This document shows, piece by piece, positions 1 to 7,544 of a stretch of 64,000 nucleotides of DNA. The stretch comes from CAVQEG01 sp963711465 (GTDB lineage Bacteria > Bacteroidota > Ignavibacteria > OLB7). The position numbers and the translations under genes are program-made. Under the pieces are notes generated by a model. It did no database searches. It was not told the origin of the DNA and saw only the letters and a program-made list of their open reading frames with translations. The DNA is taken from contig CAVQEG010000001.1 in assembly GCA_963711465.1 (NCBI GenBank), positions 620,001 through 684,000 of the forward strand, written 5' to 3'. Positions within the stretch are counted from its first letter, which is position 1; every line of letters begins with the position of its first letter.

Positions 1-561
1 GTGTCGCTCGTGGGGGTGGTGTCGGCCGACACGCAGCTGCTGCTGCCGGACTTCCGTGCCAGCGAACGGACGTTCCAGCTGCTGACGCAGGTGGCTGGTC
101 GCGCCGGGCGTCGTGGCGGCATGAAGGGCGAGGTGATCATTCAGACGTCACATCCGAACCATCCCGCCGTGCTCGCCGCCTTTGCCAAGGACTACCGCCA
201 GATGTACCTGCAGGAGCTGCAGACGCGGCGCGAACTCGACTATCCGCCGTTCGCGCGGTTCATCGTCCTGGAGTTCCGCAGCGAGGATCAGCGCGAAGCC
301 GAGGCGCATGCCCATGCGTTCCGTCGGCTGCTGCCGGAGGAACACCCCGCGTTCGCGGTATTGGGCCCGACGCAGGCGCTGATCTGGAAGCTCCGCAACT
401 ATTACCGGCACCAGATTGTGTTCAAGAACCACCGTTCAAAGGATCCCTCCGGGCGGCAGTTCACCGCCACGTTCATGGACGCTCTGGATCGGTATCGGAG
501 TGAACACGGAACCTCGTCGGTACAGCTGATCATTGACGTGGATGCGCAGGGGGGGATGTGA
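1..561 (+). CDS. priA: Primosomal protein N' (PriA helicase), C-terminal part
   Basis: PriA is the 3'-5' DNA helicase that restarts stalled replication forks and loads the primosome. The window opens inside the gene and the reading frame is open from base 1, so the GTG there is not a real start. The 186 residues present begin in the second helicase lobe: SADTQLLLPDFRASERTFQ is followed at about residues 28-37 by LTQVAGRAGR, the helicase motif VI with its arginine fingers. The rest is the C-terminal domain. The gene ends in a GTGA overlap with the next gene, so the two are probably co-translated. The identification is firm; only the N-terminal three quarters is missing. Confidence 0.95.
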   Translation: MSLVGVVSADTQLLLPDFRASERTFQLLTQVAGRAGRRGGMKGEVIIQTSHPNHPAVLAAFAKDYRQMYLQELQTRRELDYPPFARFIVLEFRSEDQREAEAHAHAFRRLLPEEHPAFAVLGPTQALIWKLRNYYRHQIVFKNHRSKDPSGRQFTATFMDALDRYRSEHGTSSVQLIIDVDAQGGM

Positions 562-1550
562 GCGTGCCGAGCGGAGCGCCCGCGCCGAAGCGGCGGCGCC
601 GGAAGTCACGGGTCGATCGACCGACGCAATGGCTGTGGTGGTGTCTGATTCTGACCTGGATTCCAACGCTTCTCGGCTATGCGGAATCGGTCGGCTGGCC
701 GGTCGACCTGCTGGTGCACTTCCGCGTGCAATACCTGGTCGTCGCAGCCGTGCTCGCCATCGGGTTCCTCCTCGTCGGTCGGCGAGGGGGCGTCGCGCTG
801 AGTCTCATCGCCGTCGCGCTCAACGGCGTCGCCATCGCACCCCTCTACTACTCCGGTCTGGCACAGTCAGACGAATCGCCGCTGCACCGTGCGCTGCTGC
901 TCAACGTTCAGACATCGAACACGGCAACCGACGAGGTGGGTGCGCTCATCGATTCGGTCGATGCCGATGTCGTCGTGCTGCTCGAGGTGAACGATCGGTG
1001 GCTCCACGATCTTGCGCCGCACCTCAGACAGTACTCCGGGGCCCTCGCCCGTCCGCGCGGCGATGATTTCGGACTTGCGGTCTACACCCGACCGCGCATC
1101 GCCGAGTCGCATCTGCAGCGCCTCGGCGATGCCGGTGTTCCGGCGTTCGTGGCGAGAGTCAGCCTCGATTCGACGGAGCTGACCGTCGTCGCGGCGCACC
1201 TACTTCCGCCCGGCAGCCGGACGATGGATGGCCGCAATGCCGAGGAGTTCGACGATCTGGCCGACGTCCTCTCGAAACTCGAGCCGACATCCCATCACGT
1301 GCTGCTCCTCGGCGATCTGAACGCGACGCCGTGGTCGGCGCGGTTCCACGCACTCATCGATTACTCGCGCATGTTCGACGGTCGTCGGGGGCACGGACTC
1401 AACGCCACCTGGCCGACCTACGCGCCGCCGCTGCTGGTTCCAATCGACCACTGTGTGACCTCGCGGTCGGTTCGTATCGACGCCATGTCGACCGGACCGC
1501 GCGTGGGATCGGACCATTATCCGCTGATCGTGGACTTCCGTCTTCGGTGA
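558..1550 (+). CDS. Membrane-anchored endonuclease/exonuclease/phosphatase family protein
   Basis: Member of the metal-dependent endonuclease/exonuclease/phosphatase (EEP) fold, whose members cut DNA, RNA or phosphoesters. The 330-residue protein starts with a basic segment (KRRRRKSR) and about three hydrophobic segments (near residues 25-42, 58-75 and 78-97). An EEP domain follows from about residue 109. Visible motifs are the opening LLLNVQ, an acidic residue in LLEVND, GDLNATPWS near residue 252 and the closing SDHYPL near residue 317. This arrangement (membrane helices plus EEP) is common in uncharacterised bacterial proteins, and the substrate cannot be told. The GTG start at 558 overlaps the priA stop (GTGA), which fixes it well. 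A strong hairpin follows the gene. Confidence 0.85.
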   Translation: MSVPSGAPAPKRRRRKSRVDRPTQWLWWCLILTWIPTLLGYAESVGWPVDLLVHFRVQYLVVAAVLAIGFLLVGRRGGVALSLIAVALNGVAIAPLYYSGLAQSDESPLHRALLLNVQTSNTATDEVGALIDSVDADVVVLLEVNDRWLHDLAPHLRQYSGALARPRGDDFGLAVYTRPRIAESHLQRLGDAGVPAFVARVSLDSTELTVVAAHLLPPGSRTMDGRNAEEFDDLADVLSKLEPTSHHVLLLGDLNATPWSARFHALIDYSRMFDGRRGHGLNATWPTYAPPLLVPIDHCVTSRSVRIDAMSTGPRVGSDHYPLIVDFRLR

Positions 1551-1572
1551 GTCTGCCTGGTGGAGCAACGCA

Positions 1573-1608
1573 GAAAGGCCACGGCGCTGTGCCGCGGCCT
1601 TTCGCATG
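1573..1608 (+). terminator. Bidirectional terminator-like hairpin between convergent genes
   Basis: The arms GAAAGGCCACGGC (1573-1585) and GCCGCGGCCTTTC (1591-1603) pair with one A-C mismatch around a 5-base loop. The outer A/T pairs give a T-rich tail in both directions, suiting it to end transcription of the gene at 558-1550 and of the lipoprotein gene on the other strand. Confidence 0.75.
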
Positions 1609-1650
1609 TGCGCGGGCGCGCAACGCTCCCGCACAATCTGTCCTGGAGCC

Positions 1651-2574
1651 TTACTTGCCGGGCGGAGCGGCGCCCTGAGGCACGACGGCGCCAGGCGGCT
1701 GCGCTGCGCCGGGACCCATGCCGCCGGGAGGACCCGGAGGATGCTCCCTCGAGGTTCCGATGTCCGGCACTCCGGGCATGCGTTCCATCGGTCGGCCGTG
1801 CACCAGCTTGTAGTCCGACGGTGCGGTGAACATCGAATCGGCGAGGGTGGGGGACAGATCGAGCTTTACCGGAATGAGCCAGAATTCATCCGGATGGGCC
1901 GTCGCCGTCTGCGTCAGGTGTTCGGCAAGCGACAGCCCTCGCCAGACGTAGCGCTGCACGTGGTAGCCCGGCCCCTTCTGATCGCGAATCTGCAGGTGGT
2001 ATCCGTTGACGACCGTATCGCCGATGACGGTGTCATTGGCCATTGCCATGAGGTAGTCACCGAGCGAAACGTTGCCGAGGGTATCGTTTGAGAGGTACTG
2101 CTCTTCGCCGGTGTTGGTGTCGACGTTGCCCACCTTGCGATCGACGTCGAGGATATAGAAGTACTTGCGGTTGGCGATCCGCATGGTGTTCTCCTTGGGC
2201 CCCGGGTGATCGGCGGGGTAGGGGTGCATGTCTTCGGCATGCCGCTCGAGGATGCCATAGCTGTCCCAGACGGTGCGGCGTTCACCGGTAAGCGAGCCGG
2301 TGTAGCGCTGCACCAGGATACCCTTCGGTGTCCCGTAGCGTGCCGCACCGCCCTCCGGCGTACGGACCGGGATGTCGTCGGGTCCGGCTGGCGCCGGAGG
2401 AAGCTGCGCGATCGCGTCGAGTCCATTGCGAAGCGCGTTGCCGGAAGTGTCGGTGCCGGAACCGGAGTCCGAAGCACTGCCGGGAGTATCGGCACTGCAA
2501 CCGGCCAGCACGAGTGCAGCCACCGCCGCGGTGGCAAGGAAGGGCGAGGCGACCCGGATTCGTCTGATTCTCAT
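1651..2574 (-). CDS. Predicted lipoprotein of unknown function
   Basis: I do not recognise this 307-residue protein. It begins with a basic, hydrophobic signal peptide ending in the lipobox LVLAGC (Cys26), so it should be lipid-anchored in the envelope. A Ser/Gly/Asp-rich linker follows, then a globular domain of about 220 residues containing YFYILDVDRKVG, EEQYLSNDTLGNVSLGDYL and HLQIRDQKGPGYHVQRYVW. The last 35-40 residues are rich in Pro and Gly. The open frame extends upstream of 2574, but that part overlaps the preceding gene in another frame. The ATG at 2574 has AAGGAC about nine bases upstream and gives the signal peptide, so it is preferred. It lies 44 bases after the flavoprotein gene and may share its transcript. 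Confidence 0.7.
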   Translation of the reverse strand: MRIRRIRVASPFLATAAVAALVLAGCSADTPGSASDSGSGTDTSGNALRNGLDAIAQLPPAPAGPDDIPVRTPEGGAARYGTPKGILVQRYTGSLTGERRTVWDSYGILERHAEDMHPYPADHPGPKENTMRIANRKYFYILDVDRKVGNVDTNTGEEQYLSNDTLGNVSLGDYLMAMANDTVIGDTVVNGYHLQIRDQKGPGYHVQRYVWRGLSLAEHLTQTATAHPDEFWLIPVKLDLSPTLADSMFTAPSDYKLVHGRPMERMPGVPDIGTSREHPPGPPGGMGPGAAQPPGAVVPQGAAPPGK

Positions 2575-2618
2575 TGTCAGTATGTCCTTGGGAATTGGTC
2601 GTGACGCGGCGCACCCGC

Positions 2619-3974
2619 TCACACCATGTCGATACGATGGTGCCGCAGCAGATGGTCGAGCCACATGTTCGAAAGCTTCTCTGAAATGCTGTTGGCGCGA
2701 AGTCGTGCGTTGAGGAATTCGAAGTCGACCTGATCCAGCGGCTGGTCCTGATTGAAGCAACTGAAGACGAATCCCAGCTCCTCGCCGGTCGTCGGGTCGA
2801 CGTGCCGCTGTAGACACTGCGCGCAGATCTCCTTCATCATGCACTGCATCGGCGAGTTGATCGACCCGACAGCGACATGCTCGTGGAGCCACTGGGCCAG
2901 CACGCCGTGGCGTGCCTGCTTGACCGCCGCCATCATCCGGTCGGATCCGATTGCCACCAGGTGGCGCACCGATTCAAAGGGAACGCGCCGCTCGCCAAGC
3001 GTCCCGTCTGCATAGGCGATCATCGCCTGCAGGATGTTTCCCTGAATGAAGCGATCCTGAGGGCGGCGCGGGTCGATCTGCTGACCGGTGTCGGCGCTCC
3101 AGATCACCTGGTCGGCCGAGTCCTCGACGTCCTCCATATGGAAGACGTCCTCGCCGCGTCGGTACCCGGCGAAGTAGACGACGCGACAGCCGTTGGCACG
3201 CATCGCCTTACCGATTGAGAACAACACGGCGTTGCCGAGGCCGCCACCGCAGAGGATCACATCGGTGTTCTCCGGAATCTCGGTCGGCGAACCCGTCGGA
3301 CCCATCAGGACGATCCGCTCGCCCTTGCGAAGTGATGCGCAGAGCCGCGAGCTGGCGCCCATTTCGAGAATGATCACGCTCACCAGACCACGCTCGACAT
3401 CCACCCACGCGCCGGTCAGCGCCACGCCCTCCATCGCCAGCGGGGTGTCCTCGATGACAGGAGCGGTCGACTCGAAGTTCTGCAGTCGGAAGAACTGACC
3501 CGGTCGGAACCGCTCGGCCGCCTGCGGCGCGTGGACGACCACTTCTATGATCGTCGGCGTCAGCCGGATGACCTCATGCACCGTAGCGATCAGCCGGTTG
3601 TCGATGCCGTCGACGAAGGCATCCCATTCCTGGTCGCGGTCGTTCTGCCGATCGGGGTCGATCGCCTCGATTCGATCCTCGAACAGTCGACGGATGTGCG
3701 GCAGTCCGTCACGTGCCGAGGCCATTGCCTTGACGACGTTGCCCGAGTAAACCGGGTGGTTGTCGCCGAAGTAGCTGATCAGCCGTCCGTCGCTCTGATA
3801 CGAAGTGAAGAATCCTGTCTCTCCCTTCTCGGCCTGACGCAGCAGGACGGTGCCGAGTGATTCGGCAGCGGCGGAGTTGCCGTTCTGCCTCGAAGCGCCG
3901 TTGCGGGCCGTGGTGCCGTTGCCCGTCGGGGTATCGTGCGGCCCGTGCCCGTCTGAATCGATTGGAGTGTTCAT
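2619..3974 (-). CDS. Nfn/PyrK-like flavoprotein, small (FAD / 2Fe-2S / NAD-binding) subunit
   Basis: A ferredoxin-NADP reductase-type flavoprotein of 451 residues. After a disordered N-terminus (1-40) and a region of about 90 residues of unknown fold, residues 130-230 form the FAD-binding barrel. The nucleotide-binding domain has CGGGLGN at 242-248. A PyrK-like C-terminal cysteine cluster (Cys378, Cys384, Cys387, Cys406) would bind a 2Fe-2S centre. In this family the small subunit passes electrons between NAD(H) and a larger GltD-like subunit, as in NfnAB ferredoxin:NADP oxidoreductase. The gene directly follows such a large subunit with an 18-base gap. The length and the N-terminal extension exceed NfnA (about 280 residues), so the exact reaction is inference. 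Confidence 0.75.
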   Translation of the reverse strand: MNTPIDSDGHGPHDTPTGNGTTARNGASRQNGNSAAAESLGTVLLRQAEKGETGFFTSYQSDGRLISYFGDNHPVYSGNVVKAMASARDGLPHIRRLFEDRIEAIDPDRQNDRDQEWDAFVDGIDNRLIATVHEVIRLTPTIIEVVVHAPQAAERFRPGQFFRLQNFESTAPVIEDTPLAMEGVALTGAWVDVERGLVSVIILEMGASSRLCASLRKGERIVLMGPTGSPTEIPENTDVILCGGGLGNAVLFSIGKAMRANGCRVVYFAGYRRGEDVFHMEDVEDSADQVIWSADTGQQIDPRRPQDRFIQGNILQAMIAYADGTLGERRVPFESVRHLVAIGSDRMMAAVKQARHGVLAQWLHEHVAVGSINSPMQCMMKEICAQCLQRHVDPTTGEELGFVFSCFNQDQPLDQVDFEFLNARLRANSISEKLSNMWLDHLLRHHRIDMV

Positions 3975-3992
3975 GGGTGTGATCGGCGCGAT

Positions 3993-6446
3993 TTACTGCG
4001 TGACGGAGGTAGGGGTTTCAGCGACGTACGATTCGAAGTACTGGTCCCACTTGTCGTGGGTGAAGACGCCGGGCGTCTCGCGACCGATCATCGTGTTCGG
4101 CGACGTCCCGGCGGCGACGATCACCGACCGGGCGTGCATCGTCACGGTTTCTCCGGTACCGCGCCAACGCCCATTCTCATTGAGTGCCTGCCGCTCGAAG
4201 ACGATATCGCGCACCGCGCCGTGATCGTCGGCGATGCATTCGGTGGGCGAGAGCTGCTCGATGAAGTAGATGCCTTCCTGCAGCGCCTTGATGATCTCCT
4301 CGTGGTTGAGCCGGTATGCCGGTGCGTCAACGATGCGCTTGCGGTAGACGAGTGAGACGCCGCCCCAGGATCGCACCAGCGAAATGAAGTCGGGCCCCCG
4401 GCCCTCGGCTTCGGCCCGCTCGCGTTCTTCGCCGATTGCGCGGCCGTGCGCGATGTACTCCTCGAGAATGGACCATTCCTCCGGCGTGAAGGCCGCGCGG
4501 AAGACATCCTCACCGAGCTCGGAACGCAGCCGCTCGGACTGACGCATGACGCGTTCGGCAAGCACCGGGTAGTAGGCCATCGCCTCGGTGGCGGTATCGA
4601 TTCCGGTCAGTCCGCCACCAATGACAACCGCGGGAAGGCGCAGCTGCAGGTTCGCCAGCGCGTGCGGCTTGTAGGCACCGGTGAGCTGCAGGGCCATAAG
4701 GAAGTCCGATGCCTTGCGGATGCCGCGCAGCAGGTTGTTGCGCATCGAGACGACCGTGGGCTTTCCGGCGCCGGTCGCGATGGCGATGTGATCGAACCCC
4801 ATCCGCCATGCGTCGTCGATCGACATTGTGCCGCCGAATCGCACGCCGCCGTGGATGCGGAACGTGCGCTGACGGGCAAGGGCGATGTAGATCACCTTGA
4901 GGAAATTCTTATCCCACCGAACGGTGATGCCGTATTCGGAAACACCGCCGAAGCCGAGGAGGTTTCGTTCGTCGAGTTCGTCGTAGTGATCCCGCCAGTC
5001 GCGAATCGGCTCCGGAAGGCGATCGCGCGAACCGGTCAGTTCCTCCGGAAGCGGTTCGATCTTCAGTCCGTCGATACCGACGACGCCGAAGCCCTCGTTG
5101 AGCAGCAGCGAGGCGAGGGTGTAGCCGGCCGGGCCGAGTCCGACCACCAGTACCTTGAGACCGTTGTAGGGCAGCTGCCACGGGCGATGAACACGCAGGG
5201 GGTTCCACCTGGTCAGCAGCCAGTAGATCTCGAATCCATAGGGAAGATCGAGCACCTCGGTGAGTACGGAGGTTTCGATCTGCGGGATGTTGACCGGCTC
5301 CTGCTTCTGATAGATGCAGGCCTTCATGCAGTCGTTGCAGATGCGGTGGCCGGTGCCGGGGCAGAGGTGATTGTCGATCATGATCGTCGCCAGCGCACCG
5401 AGCGGATCGCCGAGATGCTTCAGGTAGTGCATCTCTCCGATCTTCTCATCGAGCGGACACCCGTTGAGCCGGATACCCAGCGGATTGGTGCGGACTGCGC
5501 CATCGCGCTCGAAGAGCCCCTTCGTGCACGAGTCGCGATCCCGCTCGTGGCAGAAGACACAGTACTCGACTTCGTTCATCACCTCACGGTGACCGTAGCG
5601 CCGATCGGTGAGGTGGAAACCGTCGCGTGCGCGGTAGGTCTCCGGCGGGCCGACGAAGCTTCCGGATGGGAGGCCGGTCGCGGGCTCCATCTCGACGAGC
5701 GCATCGAAGTCGACCGAGGCCGGCGTCTTCAGCGACGTCCAGCTGCGCGTCTCCTCTGACGGCGCGTAGTGCTCCAGGGCAACCCACCGTTCGAGGACGT
5801 CGAGCACCGCGCCGACAGGCGTGGCCGGAGCATCGTCACTCGACCGAACGCAATCGAAGGGGCCGTCGTCGGCAATCGCCGCATCGAGGCGCGCGAGGAG
5901 CGCGCGGTCGTCGTCGGTGAGATCGGTGCCGCGCTCCAGGCGAACCAGCTCGTGCGCTGCGGTGGCCAGCTCCTGTTCGCGATCGCGTCCCGGAAACCAT
6001 TCGGCCAGCAGGCGGCTGCGAACGCGATCGAAGTCGGAGCGAACCGCATCGCTCACCAGGTCGTTGGCCGAGCGATGGCGCTTCAGTGCCCGCCGCGTGA
6101 CGAAGTCGCGCTTGAAGGAGAACACGGGGAGCTCGATCTCTACCAGGTCGTGGCGCTGCTGCAGTGGCACTTCAATGCGGAACATCGTCGCGATGAAGCG
6201 CGACAGGTGCGGTGCGGATTCGACGATCACCGAAGAAATTTCTTCGGGCTTCATTCCCTCGCCGAGCGTATCGCGATAGTGTTCGAATCGAGCGAAGGCC
6301 TCGGGATCGGATTGAGAATAGGACTGGTAGAAGCGCGTGGCGAGGTCGCGAAGTCGTTCGGGTCGGTAGAGGTCCTCGTAGGTAAAACCGTCGATACCGA
6401 ACACCAGACTACGAGACTCGCCCGGAGGGCGTTGGGTGTGATTCAT
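3993..6446 (-). CDS. GltD/NfnB-like FAD-dependent pyridine nucleotide oxidoreductase, large subunit
   Basis: A 817-residue relative of the glutamate synthase small subunit and NfnB. Residues 1-290 are an extension I do not recognise. A cysteine-rich region follows (Cys296, 299, 307, 330, 362, 370, 373, 377), enough for two 4Fe-4S clusters. The FAD Rossmann motif GLGPAG is at 436-441, and an NADPH-binding motif VVIGGGLTGIDTATEA lies near residue 610. It probably transfers electrons between NADPH, its FeS clusters and the neighbouring small flavoprotein subunit. ATG 6446 (MNHTQR) is chosen; ATG 6503 is also open. Neither has a clear ribosome-binding site. The pair could couple NADPH and ferredoxin pools, but this is inference from family architecture. 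Confidence 0.75.
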   Translation of the reverse strand: MNHTQRPPGESRSLVFGIDGFTYEDLYRPERLRDLATRFYQSYSQSDPEAFARFEHYRDTLGEGMKPEEISSVIVESAPHLSRFIATMFRIEVPLQQRHDLVEIELPVFSFKRDFVTRRALKRHRSANDLVSDAVRSDFDRVRSRLLAEWFPGRDREQELATAAHELVRLERGTDLTDDDRALLARLDAAIADDGPFDCVRSSDDAPATPVGAVLDVLERWVALEHYAPSEETRSWTSLKTPASVDFDALVEMEPATGLPSGSFVGPPETYRARDGFHLTDRRYGHREVMNEVEYCVFCHERDRDSCTKGLFERDGAVRTNPLGIRLNGCPLDEKIGEMHYLKHLGDPLGALATIMIDNHLCPGTGHRICNDCMKACIYQKQEPVNIPQIETSVLTEVLDLPYGFEIYWLLTRWNPLRVHRPWQLPYNGLKVLVVGLGPAGYTLASLLLNEGFGVVGIDGLKIEPLPEELTGSRDRLPEPIRDWRDHYDELDERNLLGFGGVSEYGITVRWDKNFLKVIYIALARQRTFRIHGGVRFGGTMSIDDAWRMGFDHIAIATGAGKPTVVSMRNNLLRGIRKASDFLMALQLTGAYKPHALANLQLRLPAVVIGGGLTGIDTATEAMAYYPVLAERVMRQSERLRSELGEDVFRAAFTPEEWSILEEYIAHGRAIGEERERAEAEGRGPDFISLVRSWGGVSLVYRKRIVDAPAYRLNHEEIIKALQEGIYFIEQLSPTECIADDHGAVRDIVFERQALNENGRWRGTGETVTMHARSVIVAAGTSPNTMIGRETPGVFTHDKWDQYFESYVAETPTSVTQ

Positions 6447-6606
6447 GGCGGAACGGGGATCGAGACAGAAGAGTGAACCGAATGCCGAAGTGGCTCGCAA
6501 CATAACACTTCGACGACGTGCCGTCGGCGAGCATCGCCGGCCACCGGCGGGAGTCCGTACACCCGATACGATGCTGCGTTAAAAAGTTTGTCGCGCGGGA
6601 AAAAGA

Positions 6607-6639
6607 TTTTGGCGACGCATGGCGATCCGTGTACATTTG
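6607..6639 (+). promoter_or_regulatory. Bacteroidota-type promoter of tRNA-Ala
   Basis: TTTTG at 6607-6611 and TACATTTG at 6632-6639 are separated by exactly 20 bases, matching the Bacteroidota consensus TTTG-N19-21-TAnnTTTG in both elements. The predicted transcript would start near 6646, a few bases before the tRNA. Confidence 0.75.
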
Positions 6640-6657
6640 TGGTCTCGCACGTCGAAC

Positions 6658-6730
<73 letters not shown>

Positions 6731-6746
6731 CTCACGAGCCCCCGAC

Positions 6747-6780
6747 CGGTTCCGTCACCGACGGAGCCGTTCTTCTTTCA
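6747..6780 (+). terminator. Intrinsic terminator between tRNA-Ala and tRNA-Asp
   Basis: The 10-base arms CGGTTCCGTC (6747-6756) and GACGGAGCCG (6760-6769) pair fully with one G-U, with a 3-base loop. The T-rich tail TTCTTCTTT follows directly. It should separate the two tRNA transcripts. Confidence 0.85.
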
Positions 6781-6837
6781 GGAGCAGCTCGAGGCGCCGG
6801 ATCGGCGTAGCGAAACCCAGTACGGGAGTCCCAATTC

Positions 6838-6911
6838 GGGGTGGTAGTTCAGTTGGTTAGAACGCCTGCCTGTCACGCAGGAGGTCGCGAGTTCGAGTCT
6901 CGTCCATCCCG
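6838..6911 (+). tRNA. tRNA-Asp (anticodon GTC)
   Basis: The cloverleaf has acceptor arms GGGGTGG and CCATCCC. The anticodon stem CCTGC/GCAGG holds loop CTGTCAC with anticodon GTC, and the T loop is TTCGAGT. The discriminator is G, as usual for aspartate tRNA. The CCA end is not encoded. Confidence 0.97.
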
Positions 6912-6934
6912 CTTCCAACGCACACAACACGTCG

Positions 6935-6970
6935 ATGCCGATCCCACCCGGGATCGGCATTGCTGTTTCT
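6935..6970 (+). terminator. Intrinsic terminator after tRNA-Asp
   Basis: A perfect 11-base stem (ATGCCGATCCC at 6935-6945, GGGATCGGCAT at 6950-6960) with a 4-base loop ACCC is followed by TGCTGTTTCT. It lies just before def. The ATG inside its left arm opens the def frame but would translate the terminator, so it is not the real start. Confidence 0.85.
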
Positions 6971-7525
6971 ATGGCTATCCTACCGATTTACACGTACGAC
7001 CGGCCGATCCTGCGTCGCAAGCTCCGATCGGTGGCCGATATCACCGACGACATCGTCGCACTCGCTGCATCGATGCATGAGACGATGAAGAACGCCGAGG
7101 GCATCGGACTGGCGGCAAATCAGGTCGGCCGTGATCTCGCGCTGCTCGTCGTCGACATCTCCGATGTCGAGGGCTACGACGCCACCGAACCCCTGACGCT
7201 CATCAATCCCAAGGTGGTCACTGCATCCGATGAACTGGATACCGCCGAGGAGGGCTGTCTGAGTCTGCCCGACCTGCGAGCCGACGTCACGCGCCCGGCG
7301 CAGGTGCAGGTTGCCTTCGTCGATCTCGACATGCACGAACACACCATCGAAGTCGATCGGCTCATGGCTCGGGTGATTCAGCATGAGATCGATCACCTGA
7401 ACGGAATTTATTTCTTCGACCACCTCAGTCCCATGCGCCGCGCGCTGCTCAAGCGGCGACTGATGGACATCAAGCGCGGCGACGTGGAAACCGAGTATCC
7501 CCTCATGCGCGGTGAGGCGTCCTGA
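6971..7525 (+). CDS. def: Peptide deformylase
   Basis: Removes the formyl group from the N-terminal methionine of new proteins, using a bound metal ion. All three family motifs are present in this 184-residue protein: GIGLAANQVG (motif 1), EEGCLSLPD with the metal-binding Cys (motif 2) and QHEIDHLNG with the HExxH metal and catalytic residues (motif 3). The start at 6971 (MAILPIYTYD) is the usual start for the family. The in-frame ATG at 6935 lies inside a terminator hairpin and is rejected. alaS follows with its start 20 bases after the def stop, so the two may be co-transcribed. Confidence 0.95.
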   Translation: MAILPIYTYDRPILRRKLRSVADITDDIVALAASMHETMKNAEGIGLAANQVGRDLALLVVDISDVEGYDATEPLTLINPKVVTASDELDTAEEGCLSLPDLRADVTRPAQVQVAFVDLDMHEHTIEVDRLMARVIQHEIDHLNGIYFFDHLSPMRRALLKRRLMDIKRGDVETEYPLMRGEAS

Positions 7526-7544
7526 GCATACGACCCAGGTCAAC

